Assembly (NCBI GenBank): GCA_000434295.1
Contig: HF994926.1
Coordinates: forward strand, 70,899-80,007
DNA: 9,109 nt
Direction of reading: 5' to 3'
Source of the DNA: Acetobacter sp. CAG:977
GTDB lineage: Bacteria; Pseudomonadota; Alphaproteobacteria; CAAGCB01; CAG-977
Shown piece after piece: positions 1 through 6,599 of the stretch. The notes under the pieces are model-generated. The model was not told the origin of the DNA, did not search any database, and saw nothing but the letters and a program-made list of their open reading frames with translations. Position 1 is the first letter of the stretch. Each line of letters starts with the position of its first letter. The position numbers and the translations under genes were made by a program.

Positions 1-1
1 C

Positions 2-1615
2 GCCGTTTCGGACATTACGGCGGTTACCGTTTTCCCCGATCGCGCCAATGTCGAACGCAAGGCAAAGTTTGCGTTGCCCGCGGGAAAAAACACAATAGTT
101 TTTGACAATCTTCCTTCGGGATTGATTACGGATTCCGTGCGCGTTTCGGGAAAAGGGCAAAAATCTTTTACGATAGGCTCTGTTGAAACAAAACATGTTT
201 TTCAATCAAATCCTGCCGTTAAAGAAGAAGAAAAACTTCAAAACGAACTGACCCGTCTGAGGGATAAAAGGAAATATTTGGAAGCCGATATCAAAGCCGC
301 CCAAACGGGAACGTCGTTTTTGGAAGCGTTAAGCCGATCGCCGGCAATGCCTTTGCCCGCCGCGAAATCTTCGGAAACCAAAAACGGAATGCAAACGCCC
401 GCCCTTTGGAAACAAGGTTGGGAAACTTTGCAAAGCGGCATGAAAACGCTTAGCCGTGAAATCATTTCCAAACAAATCGAACTCAGGACGTTGGATTCCG
501 AAATTTCGGCATTGCAACAAAAGCTGAATATGATTGCCACGGGGCGCAAAAGCTATAAACAAGTCCGCGTGAACGTCGAATCCGATTTTGCGGGCGAAGC
601 GTTGCTGACGCTTCAGTATCAGATTTTCGGCGCGTCGTGGACGCCGTTGTATGAAGCCAGATTGGATTCCGATGCACAAAAAGTGTCGATTACTCAATTC
701 GGCAACATATCGCAAAGAACGGGTGAAGATTGGAAAGATGTCGCATTGACGCTTTCAACCGCGGTGCCGACGGTTCAAATGACGCCGCCCGATTTATCGC
801 CGAAGTGGCTGAGTCTGGTTCCCGAACATCCTGTTGTTCCGGCACGTTCCGGGCTTGTTCGCGCCCGTATGAAATCTGCCGCAATGTCTAATTTCGCCGC
901 GACGGATTCTTTGGCGGTTATGGCGGAATCTGAGGAAGCGGCGGATTATGAAGCGGCGCAAACGGCGACGGCAAATGTCGAAGCCGGCGAGTTTTCAGGT
1001 GTCTTTGCCGTCAAAGGACGTTCAAACGTTCCTGCAGACGGTGCCGAATACCGCTTTACGATCGGCGATTACGTTTCCGATGCGCAAATCAGAGCTCAAT
1101 CCGTCCCTTCAAAAGACCCGTCGGCATATTTAATCGCAACGACATCTTATAACGGCGAGCTTCCTCTGTTACCGGGGGCGATGTCGCTTTATCGCGACGG
1201 CGCGTTTATAGGCGTTTCGCAAATGGAACTGTTGCGCCCGAACGAAAAGCTTCATCTGTCTTTCGGTCAGGATGACAAAATCCGCGTTAAATTTACCGTT
1301 CTGGGCGGCGAAAAAACGCAGGGAGGCATGATCGCCAAAGAAACAAAGATAGATTCTTTGGAACGCACGGAAATTCAAAACCTGCACGGTCGCCCCATTT
1401 CGATTGCCGTTTACGAACTTTTGCCCGTTTCGAAAGATGCGGACATAACGGTTTCGATCATCAAAGACAAAACAACGAAAGGATACGTTAAAGATTCCGA
1501 TAACAAAGTCGGAACGCTGAAATGGGAAAGCGTTTATGCTCCCAAAGAGAAAAAGACCATAGATTTCGGTTATTCGGTCTCGTATCCGAAAGATGCGATT
1601 TTAAACGGAATGTAA
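2..1615 (+). CDS. MuiA-like DUF4140/DUF4139 domain protein, 5' end outside the window
   Basis: The open frame runs in from the left edge, so the true start is outside; 537 residues are visible. Visible residues about 3-60 read as a DUF4140-type N-terminal beta domain (TAVTVFPDRANVERKAKF, then LPAGKNTIVFDNLPSG). Two heptad-like coiled-coil stretches follow at about 74-103 and 150-181. From about 189 to the end it reads as a DUF4139 domain: a YQIFGASWTPLYEARLD segment, then GEDWKDVALTLSTAVPT, ending in a beta-rich tail (FGYSVSYPKDAILNG). This is the architecture of the 'mucoidy inhibitor MuiA' family, usually 500-600 residues, so probably only the signal peptide and a few residues are missing. 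The biochemical role of the family is not established. A TTG at 74 could be mistaken for the start, but conserved DUF4140 sequence continues upstream of it. The gene converges on the DtxR-like gene and shares its terminator. Confidence 0.85.
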   Translation, partial: AVSDITAVTVFPDRANVERKAKFALPAGKNTIVFDNLPSGLITDSVRVSGKGQKSFTIGSVETKHVFQSNPAVKEEEKLQNELTRLRDKRKYLEADIKAAQTGTSFLEALSRSPAMPLPAAKSSETKNGMQTPALWKQGWETLQSGMKTLSREIISKQIELRTLDSEISALQQKLNMIATGRKSYKQVRVNVESDFAGEALLTLQYQIFGASWTPLYEARLDSDAQKVSITQFGNISQRTGEDWKDVALTLSTAVPTVQMTPPDLSPKWLSLVPEHPVVPARSGLVRARMKSAAMSNFAATDSLAVMAESEEAADYEAAQTATANVEAGEFSGVFAVKGRSNVPADGAEYRFTIGDYVSDAQIRAQSVPSKDPSAYLIATTSYNGELPLLPGAMSLYRDGAFIGVSQMELLRPNEKLHLSFGQDDKIRVKFTVLGGEKTQGGMIAKETKIDSLERTEIQNLHGRPISIAVYELLPVSKDADITVSIIKDKTTKGYVKDSDNKVGTLKWESVYAPKEKKTIDFGYSVSYPKDAILNGM

Positions 1616-1638
1616 CAATATAACAATTTAACGCATCG

Positions 1639-1673
1639 AAAAAAAAAGCCCGCGTAAAAAGCGGGCTTTTTTT
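1639..1673. terminator. Bidirectional intrinsic terminator between convergent genes
   Basis: A perfect GC stem (GCCCGC at 1648-1653, GCGGGC at 1661-1666) with a 7-nt loop is flanked by nine A on the left (1639-1647) and seven T on the right (1667-1673). The U-tract therefore forms in transcripts of either strand. It lies 23 bases past the stop of the MuiA-like gene, and its right edge overlaps the stop codon of the - strand DtxR-like gene (1672-1674). It should end both transcription units. Confidence 0.92.
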
Positions 1674-2328
1674 AACACAGCCAGACCGTTGCGGCATCTG
1701 CAAAGGCCAGAGTTACGTTTTGTTCGTTTGCTTTAAAAGAAAATTCGTTTTTATCTTCGTCAAAGCGGATGTTTTTAAGAAGATCCCCCGTTTTTATGCC
1801 GAGATCTTCCAAACGGTTGCACAAATCTGCCGAACCGCTTAAACGGCAGATTTTTCCGCTTTTTTCGTTCCAAAGTGTCATGGGGCGCGGCAAAGTTTGG
1901 GGTTTGTCCAACGCATTAAGCAATCCGTTCATCCATTCTTCTTTGGCGATACGGGCTTCGTAGAGAAAATCAATCATGTTAAAGAATCTGCTTGCGGCTT
2001 TTCCCTCAAGGTAATGCTCAGTCAGACAAGCGATTTCTTCGGCTTTTTCGGGGTCAATGTTCAGGATGCCGCAAAAAAAGTTTGTCAAAGCGTCATGTTT
2101 GATTAAGACTTTCCATCCGATTTCGCGACCTTTCGGCGTTAAAAAAACATCGCCGTAAGCGGCATGGGAAACCAACCCCGCTTCTTCCATCTTTTTAACG
2201 CCTGTGGCGACGGTTCCTTTTGTCAGGGCAAGTTTGTCCGCCAATGCCGTTACGGTCAGACGTTTTCCTGCCGATTCCAGTTGGAACAAAGCTTCCAGAT
2301 AATCTTCAATTCTGGAGGATACGGGCAT
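1672..2328 (-). CDS. DtxR/MntR-family metal-dependent transcriptional repressor
   Basis: This 218-residue protein has the full three-part DtxR architecture. A winged helix-turn-helix at about 1-70 opens with IEDYLEALFQL and has the recognition region LALTKGTVATGVKKMEEAGL and wing VFLTPKG. A dimerisation and metal-binding helical region at about 72-130 contains KHDALTNFF and ACLTEHYLEG. A C-terminal FeoA/SH3-like domain at about 148-218 contains RLEDLGIKTGDLL. Candidate primary-site ligands by motif alignment are Asp9 (as in MntR), Cys101 (as in DtxR), Glu104 and His105. In the ancillary site His78 is kept, but the positions matching DtxR Glu83 and His98 read Thr82 and Glu97. Such proteins bind Fe2+ or Mn2+ and repress metal-uptake genes. 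The ATG is 5 bases after the stop of the upstream lipoprotein gene, with AGGA about 10 bases before it, so it is the last gene of that operon. The metal and targets cannot be read from the sequence. Confidence 0.9.
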   Translation of the reverse strand: MPVSSRIEDYLEALFQLESAGKRLTVTALADKLALTKGTVATGVKKMEEAGLVSHAAYGDVFLTPKGREIGWKVLIKHDALTNFFCGILNIDPEKAEEIACLTEHYLEGKAASRFFNMIDFLYEARIAKEEWMNGLLNALDKPQTLPRPMTLWNEKSGKICRLSGSADLCNRLEDLGIKTGDLLKNIRFDEDKNEFSFKANEQNVTLAFADAATVWLC

Positions 2329-2333
2329 AAGGA

Positions 2334-2957
2334 TTATTCCTTTCGTGCTAAGCTCGCAGCGGCATTTGCGAACAGAGAAGGCTGAGGATTTTTATCAATC
2401 AAATCGGCGACGGCACGGTCATTCAAGCCCGTCATCGAATGAAAAGCCTTGAGGTATTCTGGTTTTCGGGCGGCGATTTCCGGAAAATTTTTTAATGCGA
2501 ATAGTTTGATTTCGCGTTGTTTTAACACATTTGCCGAAGCATGTTTTGCATCATTCGGTTCCAGCTCCACATAATACGCGTTCGGCATATATTCGACCCA
2601 AAAGCCGAAAGTCGTTCCCGACATATCCGTAACGGCGGGCAACCCCAGCCCTGTTACGTAAAAGGAAGAGGCTGCCAAAGCGTGTTCGGTTCCCGTCAGA
2701 TTGAAAATTTTGCGTTGCATTCTTCGTTTTAGGGGGACTTTTACGGTTTTATAGCCTGTTTTTTGCAATGTGATTTCCGTCCACCAAGAACGTTCGATTT
2801 CGCCGTAAAAGGGTGTTTCGCCCAAACGTTTGTCACCGTCATAAACCCAAGCCGTCACATTTGAATCAATAAAGACGGTTTGCGGTTTTGTGTCCATCTT
2901 CAAAGAAGAACAACCGCACAGGCAAAACAGGGAAAAAAAGAAGAAAAAGCGTTTCAT
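2334..2957 (-). CDS. PEGA-like lipoprotein, function unknown
   Basis: Encodes a 207-residue predicted lipoprotein. I chose the ATG at 2955-2957, which gives a compact signal peptide: MKR, a run of five Phe, then lipobox LCGC with lipidation at Cys16. An in-frame TTG three codons upstream overlaps the previous gene's stop and is less likely. Residues about 27-80 resemble a PEGA domain: a short strand, GDKRLGETPF, an aromatic pair WW, then ITLQKTGYKTVKVPL. The following stretch (VTDMSGTTFGFWVEY then YYVELEP) resembles that found after PEGA domains in other small lipoproteins. The C-terminal third is helical and unrecognised. The gene starts 5 bases after the stop of the large PEGA protein gene, with no clear Shine-Dalgarno sequence, which suggests translational coupling. 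The regulator follows after 5 bases. The sorting signal has Ser at +2, which would favour the outer membrane by the enterobacterial Lol rule; that is inference. Confidence 0.8.
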   Translation of the reverse strand: MKRFFFFFSLFCLCGCSSLKMDTKPQTVFIDSNVTAWVYDGDKRLGETPFYGEIERSWWTEITLQKTGYKTVKVPLKRRMQRKIFNLTGTEHALAASSFYVTGLGLPAVTDMSGTTFGFWVEYMPNAYYVELEPNDAKHASANVLKQREIKLFALKNFPEIAARKPEYLKAFHSMTGLNDRAVADLIDKNPQPSLFANAAASLARKE

Positions 2958-2962
2958 TTTTA

Positions 2963-4837
2963 TCAATCCGTCAAAATTTTAACGGTAATTTTCCCGACGG
3001 TTTCTTCGGGAGGCGTTTCGAAATCCAAGTCTGTCGCCAAAAGAAGCTCTTGAGATCCGTTTCCGTCGCCGGCTTCCGTGTACAGGACGGGAAGGAAGAG
3101 AATATTTCTGTTTTTTTCCAAGGTGAAGCGTCGAATTCTGAAGGGGATGTCTTCCATATAAGCTTCCTGACCGTTTTTATCAAAGAAGCGCAAACGTACC
3201 TTATATGACGAAGCGTTGGCAATGCGGCGTTCTTTCCAATCGGATCGCGTAAAGACCTTAAAGATTTTATAAGGGGCGGTATCAAACATAAAGCCGATAT
3301 CGGTTTTTCCCGCTTTGATAAATATATTGTCGTGACCGGCCGCCTTATCCGGAGTACAGCTGATGTTTTTAATTTTTGCGTTATATTTGCAGGTTTCGGA
3401 AAGGGTATCTTCTTCTTGTTCTTCGGCGAACTGAGATAAAATTTCGGATGCTCTGGTCACGAAGTTGCGTTTATATGCTTTTTCGTCAAAGCTCAGGCGA
3501 ATGTAGTATCTGTAAGTTTTTTCGTTGATTTTGTTCGTGCGACTGAGTGAAACGCGCAGGAACGACAAAGGATAGTTCCAGCGCAACAATGCCGCGACGG
3601 CATCGTCTGCGGACGCGTTTCTGCGTAACCTGACGGCCTTTGCACGGGGAAGAATTTCTTCAAAATCCCTGTGTCCGTCGGTTTTCGGAGCGGCGGGCTT
3701 AAAGGAAACGAGTTCGTTTTGTTTGACGGGGGTTAAAGAAAACGTTTCGCTTTTCTTTTCGCCGCCCTTAAGGTTCAGGGAACGGCGTTCGTATTCGAAG
3801 CCGTCTTTTTCGACGGCGACGGACACCAATCCCGCATCGACCTGAAAATCACGAACGGGTGTCGTGCCGATTTTTTCTCCGTCGACATAGGCGGTTGCTC
3901 CGTCGGGAAAAGAATAGATCGACAGACTTGCCGGCTTTATGATCAAATCGAACAGGAACGACTTGCTGTCGTTTTTGTCGGCGCTTAAATAATGAACGGT
4001 TTCTTCCGTTTCGGGATGGCGCAGGGACAGCTTAATTTTTTCTCCGGCGGGTATTTTCGTTTTGACGGGCGTTAAGCCGATTCTGCGTCCGTTCAGGCGG
4101 ACTTCGGCTTGTTCGGGACGGGTATTGATATCAATGTCGGCAAAGGCTCTTTTTAAAGTCTTTGAAACTTTGACGGTTTTCCCCGGCACAATGATGACGG
4201 TTTCTTCAACGGCGTCGTACAGGGGGTGTTCCAACCTTAAATCGTGGCGTCCCGTTTTCAGGGCGCCGATCAGACGCAAAGGCGTTTGTCCGAAACGTTC
4301 CCCGTCGATATAAACGTCGGCGCCGTCAACGGGCTTTGTTTCGATTTCCAAAGTCCCTTTGGCGGAATCGCGGGACGAACCGACGACGGAAAGCTCTTTT
4401 TTGGCTTGTTTCGGGATTTCGGCCAACCGTTTTTTTTCGGCTTTAATGGCGTCTTTTGAAAAGCGGTAAAGAACCCATACGGTTATTTTTCCGTCTTTTT
4501 CTTCGGAAAACTGGTCGATTTGTTCAAAATCGTTAAAGCGAACCAAAGCGCTTTCTTCGACAAAGCGTTCCGTCAATCTGGCTTCGGTTTCCGTTTGGTA
4601 AGTTTCGGCGTTCATCTGCATGGCGACGCCGAAATTCATTTTCAATGCCTGTTCATAGGCGTTTCGCGTTGCGGCGTCAAAGGCGTCCGTTTCGTCTTTT
4701 GCGGATCCTCTTCCGACATAGAATTTGTATTCGGAAGTTTCTTTGGGAAAAGAGCTCACCCATTCGGGAGCGGATTTTGCCAAAGCGGCATTGACCGCGC
4801 ACAGGGCAAACAGGATGAAAAAGACAAACGAACGCAC
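2963..4837 (-). CDS. Secreted LPP20-like protein with three PEGA domains and an unrecognised C-terminal domain
   Basis: Encodes about 624 residues from the GTG at 4835-4837. I prefer this start because GGAA lies 9 bases upstream and it gives a textbook Sec signal peptide, MRSFVFFILFALCAVNAALA, cleaved after ALA (no lipobox). An in-frame TTG at 4852 would add five residues without a good ribosome site. Residues about 23-133 are LPP20/FlgP-like: APEWVSSFP, FYVGRGSA, a helix rich in A/N/E, then a VWVLYRFSKDAI strand. Three consecutive PEGA domains follow at about 162-230, 232-298 and 302-370, with cores DVYIDGERFGQTPLRL, EVRLNGRRIGLTPVKT and AYVDGEKIGTTPVRD. PEGA domains are beta folds common in surface and periplasmic proteins. 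The last 250 residues are unrecognised and mixed alpha/beta, with two Cys near 483 and 494 that could form a disulfide. The gene lies 28 bases after the LPP20 lipoprotein gene in the same operon. Periplasmic location is inferred. Confidence 0.82.
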   Translation of the reverse strand: MRSFVFFILFALCAVNAALAKSAPEWVSSFPKETSEYKFYVGRGSAKDETDAFDAATRNAYEQALKMNFGVAMQMNAETYQTETEARLTERFVEESALVRFNDFEQIDQFSEEKDGKITVWVLYRFSKDAIKAEKKRLAEIPKQAKKELSVVGSSRDSAKGTLEIETKPVDGADVYIDGERFGQTPLRLIGALKTGRHDLRLEHPLYDAVEETVIIVPGKTVKVSKTLKRAFADIDINTRPEQAEVRLNGRRIGLTPVKTKIPAGEKIKLSLRHPETEETVHYLSADKNDSKSFLFDLIIKPASLSIYSFPDGATAYVDGEKIGTTPVRDFQVDAGLVSVAVEKDGFEYERRSLNLKGGEKKSETFSLTPVKQNELVSFKPAAPKTDGHRDFEEILPRAKAVRLRRNASADDAVAALLRWNYPLSFLRVSLSRTNKINEKTYRYYIRLSFDEKAYKRNFVTRASEILSQFAEEQEEDTLSETCKYNAKIKNISCTPDKAAGHDNIFIKAGKTDIGFMFDTAPYKIFKVFTRSDWKERRIANASSYKVRLRFFDKNGQEAYMEDIPFRIRRFTLEKNRNILFLPVLYTEAGDGNGSQELLLATDLDFETPPEETVGKITVKILTD

Positions 4838-4865
4838 GATGACGGTTTCCAAAAATCAGGGAAAA

Positions 4866-5465
4866 TTAAGGTTGTTGAGCGTTTACCAGCTGATCCCAGT
4901 GAGCGTCAACCTGTTTTTTGAAGTCTTGGGGCAGCTTGCCTCTTCCGTTTGCGCGGTCGATGGCGGCTTTGATGGCTTCGTTCAAGGTTTTTTCGTCAAT
5001 GGAAACCTGAGCATAAACGCGGTAAATAACCATTTCCTGACCGTTGTCGTCCAAGGTAACGACTTTTTCCCAATAACGGGCGGTCGGACGGATGCCCGAA
5101 GCGGTTAATTTCGTTGCTTCGCCGGCGATGTACTTTGTTTGAGTGGAATCCAAATCGGTGCCGTATTCGGCGTTTTGGAAGACGGCGTTAAACTGGTTTT
5201 CGATGGTTGCGGCGATATCGCGTTTCGCGTTGCTTTCCGCAATACGGTATCCGGCTTCGGGACGGGCGTTGGCTTTCAGCGTAGCCATGCCGAGCAGATA
5301 GACTTTACCGTCTTTGGTAACGAAGGTTTCGGATTCTTTGACCCATTCGGGACGCGAAGACAAATCGTCGCTGCGGGCAATGACTTTGTCGCCGAACGTG
5401 CTTGCGCAGGCGGATAACCCCAGAACCGTCAGAACGGATAAAAAGGCAAATTTAAAAGATTTCAT
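4866..5465 (-). CDS. LPP20-family lipoprotein (FlgP-like)
   Basis: Encodes a 199-residue lipoprotein from the ATG at 5463-5465: MKSFKFAFLSVLTVLGLSAC, with lipobox LSAC and lipidation at Cys20. The mature part has the LPP20 pattern: RPEWV at 38-42, KVYLLGMATLKAN, an alanine/asparagine helix ESNAKRDIAATIENQF, and a final strand MVIYRVYAQVSID followed by an amphipathic helix. LPP20-family members include Helicobacter Lpp20 and the flagellar FlgP proteins of Vibrio and Campylobacter, which are outer-membrane lipoproteins of the basal disk or H ring. The frame stays open upstream to 5714, but that extension crosses a terminator and a promoter, so the ATG at the signal peptide is the real start. 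It is the first gene of the envelope operon, directly behind a near-consensus promoter. FlgP-type function is suggested by fold and by the neighbouring flagellar operon only. Confidence 0.85.
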   Translation of the reverse strand: MKSFKFAFLSVLTVLGLSACASTFGDKVIARSDDLSSRPEWVKESETFVTKDGKVYLLGMATLKANARPEAGYRIAESNAKRDIAATIENQFNAVFQNAEYGTDLDSTQTKYIAGEATKLTASGIRPTARYWEKVVTLDDNGQEMVIYRVYAQVSIDEKTLNEAIKAAIDRANGRGKLPQDFKKQVDAHWDQLVNAQQP

Positions 5466-5498
5466 GGCAGAACCCCATAACTGTTTTAAGGATGGCGA

Positions 5499-5527
5499 AT
5501 TATACCTCAATGCGTTTTTTATTTCAA
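5499..5527 (-). promoter_or_regulatory. Sigma70-type promoter of the LPP20/PEGA/DtxR operon
   Basis: Read on the - strand: -35 box TTGAAA (5522-5527), a spacer of exactly 17 bases, then a perfect -10 box TATAAT (5499-5504). Transcription would start near 5491-5493, leaving a leader of about 27 bases before the ATG at 5465. It sits just downstream of the flagellar operon terminator, so the envelope operon appears to be independently and perhaps constitutively transcribed. Confidence 0.82.
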
Positions 5528-5538
5528 ACGTCGACCTG

Positions 5539-5568
5539 AAAAAAAACGCCCCTGCAACGGGGCGTTTT
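5539..5568 (-). terminator. Intrinsic terminator of the flagellar operon
   Basis: On the - strand the stem is AAAACGCCCC pairing with GGGGCGTTTT (arms 5559-5568 and 5543-5552) around a 6-nt loop, followed by a run of eight T (5546 to 5539). It begins 15 bases after the stop of the FlaF-like gene at 5584. The promoter of the next operon starts 11 bases further on, so the two units are cleanly insulated. Confidence 0.92.
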
Positions 5569-5583
5569 GCGATAACCGAAGCA

Positions 5584-6174
5584 TCAGGCGGCGAATTTGA
5601 CGCGTTCCAACAGCCCTTCGGAAATTTGCAGGTTGATGTTAATAAGCGTATCAATTGCCGCATGAGCCGTATTTGTGCCGATTTCGAATGTTTTTTTGAT
5701 GGAAAAATCGGCAAGCCTGATCAGATTGTCTTTAATTTCCTTTGCCAGAGGATGGGTTTTGGCGCTGACCAAAGTTTTAATGCCCGTCCACAGCTCCATA
5801 TTATTGTTTAAAGCTTCGACCAGCCGGCTTTTGTCGTTTTTGTCTTTGGCTTCCGCCAGCATAAGGGCGGCACGCAACAAAGCCAAAGCGTCTTCTTCCG
5901 TTCCGGACAGACATTTGCTTTCCAGGAACCCTTCTGCGATTTGCATATTGATGTTGATAAAGCCCGACAATGTTTCTTCGGAAATGTCGGGACCGCATTT
6001 AAAAGTTTTTTCGCTGACGTAATCAGCCAGCTTTGCGATGTTTCCGGTGATATCGGGAGCAACGCCCAGATGTTTCGTTTCCGCCAGAGTTTTTAAAGCG
6101 ATCCACAAATGCAGATTTGTGTCCAAAGCTTCGATCAGGGCGTTTTTGTCGTTGTTTTTTGCGGCGTCTGCCAA
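5584..6174 (-). CDS. FlaF-like domains 2 and 3, separated from domain 1 by a one-base frameshift
   Basis: This is the downstream part of a triple-FlaF gene. The frame is open from 6240, just after an in-frame TGA, but contains no ATG or GTG before the domain. The TTG at 6174 lies inside the first helix of domain 2 and has no Shine-Dalgarno sequence, so it is unlikely to be a true start. Domain 2 (about 6216-5917) reads VKENAAVLIQTAQRL, then EALDTNLHLWIALKTL, then LADYVSEKTF and ININMQIAEGFLES. Domain 3 (about 5904-5602) reads TEEDALALLRAALML, ALNNNMELWTGIKTL, HPLAKEIKDNLIRLADF and ININLQISEGLLE. The pattern N..LW.., a Leu-rich helix with N..L..F, and a final N.QI..G matches FlaF, a small alphaproteobacterial protein that in Caulobacter is needed for flagellin synthesis or secretion. 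With one C fewer in the run at 6217-6223 it would be continuous with the upstream frame (326 residues). The FlaF assignment rests on pattern recognition; a phasin-like helical protein is the alternative. Confidence 0.68.
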   Translation of the reverse strand: MADAAKNNDKNALIEALDTNLHLWIALKTLAETKHLGVAPDITGNIAKLADYVSEKTFKCGPDISEETLSGFININMQIAEGFLESKCLSGTEEDALALLRAALMLAEAKDKNDKSRLVEALNNNMELWTGIKTLVSAKTHPLAKEIKDNLIRLADFSIKKTFEIGTNTAHAAIDTLININLQISEGLLERVKFAA

Positions 6175-6565
6175 ACGCTGAGCCGTTTGAATGAGAACTG
6201 CGGCATTTTCTTTGACGGGGGGGCAACCTGATGCTTTCCATCAGTCCGCGCGCGATTTGCAGGTTCATGTTTTCCAAAGTATCCAGTGTTTTATCGGAAG
6301 CTTCGCAACCTTCGGACACTGTTTTTGAAACGACGAACTTTGCCAGTTTCAACAAATTTTCTTTGGTTTGTGCGGGCAGGGGATGGTCTTTTTTTTCCAT
6401 CAGCGTTTGGATGGCCGTCCACAGCTGCAGGTTTTCGTCCAAAGCGACGGTTAATGCGGCGGCGTCATTTTGCTTTCTTGCGCGCGAGATGTTTGTTGCG
6501 GCGCGAACCAAAGCAAAGGCGTCTTCTTCCGTCGTGGACGGTGCCGGATACAGTTCGTTTATCAT
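6023..6565 (-). CDS. flaF: FlaF-like protein, domain 1 followed by an out-of-frame tail
   Basis: Translation clearly starts here: ATG at 6563-6565 with a strong GAGGAG (6574-6579) 8 bases upstream. Residues 13-111 form one complete FlaF-like domain: TEEDAFALVRAATNIS, ALDENLQLWTAIQTL, HPLPAQTKENLLKLAKFVV, then ENMNLQIARGLMES. Right after this, at a run of seven C, the frame departs from the homologous continuation. The last 65 or so residues (very Arg/Lys-rich at first) are an out-of-frame reading of domain 2 and have no expected function. If the DNA is correct, the cell makes a 180-residue product with a single intact FlaF domain, close to the usual FlaF size plus a junk tail. FlaF proteins in alphaproteobacteria act with FlbT in controlling and chaperoning flagellin. 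The gene follows flgH by 95 bases in the same operon. The symbol is tentative. Confidence 0.7.
   Translation of the reverse strand: MINELYPAPSTTEEDAFALVRAATNISRARKQNDAAALTVALDENLQLWTAIQTLMEKKDHPLPAQTKENLLKLAKFVVSKTVSEGCEASDKTLDTLENMNLQIARGLMESIRLPPRQRKCRSSHSNGSAFGRRRKKQRQKRPDRSFGHKSAFVDRFKNSGGNETSGRCSRYHRKHRKAG
6217..6223 (-). repeat. Seven-C homopolymer at the frameshift point of the FlaF-like gene
   Basis: The coding strand reads TTG, seven C, then GTC. With six C the codons would be Leu-Pro-Pro-Val-Lys-Glu and domains 1 and 2 would be in one frame. With seven, the frame shifts. It is the longest G/C homopolymer I noticed in the window. It may be a sequencing error, a slippage mutation, or a site of transcriptional or +1 ribosomal slippage on CCC-C. 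Confidence 0.85.
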
Positions 6566-6599
6566 GTTTCGGTCTCCTCGAATTCAGAAATGAAAGGGA

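Noticed and set aside
4520..4921. Plus-strand open frame of 133 codons opposite the PEGA and LPP20 genes
   Set aside because: It is the antisense shadow of two well-supported - strand genes, with no ribosome site and no recognisable domain. The other long antisense frames (329-715, 5314-5811, 6286-6792, 7414-7859, 8049-8426) fail for the same reasons.
5466..5714. Upstream extension of the LPP20 lipoprotein frame to 5714 (282 residues)
   Set aside because: The extension crosses the flagellar operon terminator and a clear promoter, overlaps the FlaF-like gene, and would bury an excellent lipoprotein signal peptide. The ATG at 5465 is far better.
6023..6216. The Arg/Lys-rich tail of the 180-residue product as a nucleic-acid-binding domain
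   Set aside because: It is simply the wrong-frame reading of FlaF-like domain 2, whose correct frame aligns well with domains 1 and 3. The basic composition is an artefact of the frameshift.
5584..6565. Triple-repeat protein as a phasin
   Set aside because: The helical content and size could suggest it, but the N..LW core, Leu-Pro linker, N..L..F helix and final N.QI..G signature fit FlaF better, and the gene is in a flagellar operon. I keep phasin as the fallback.
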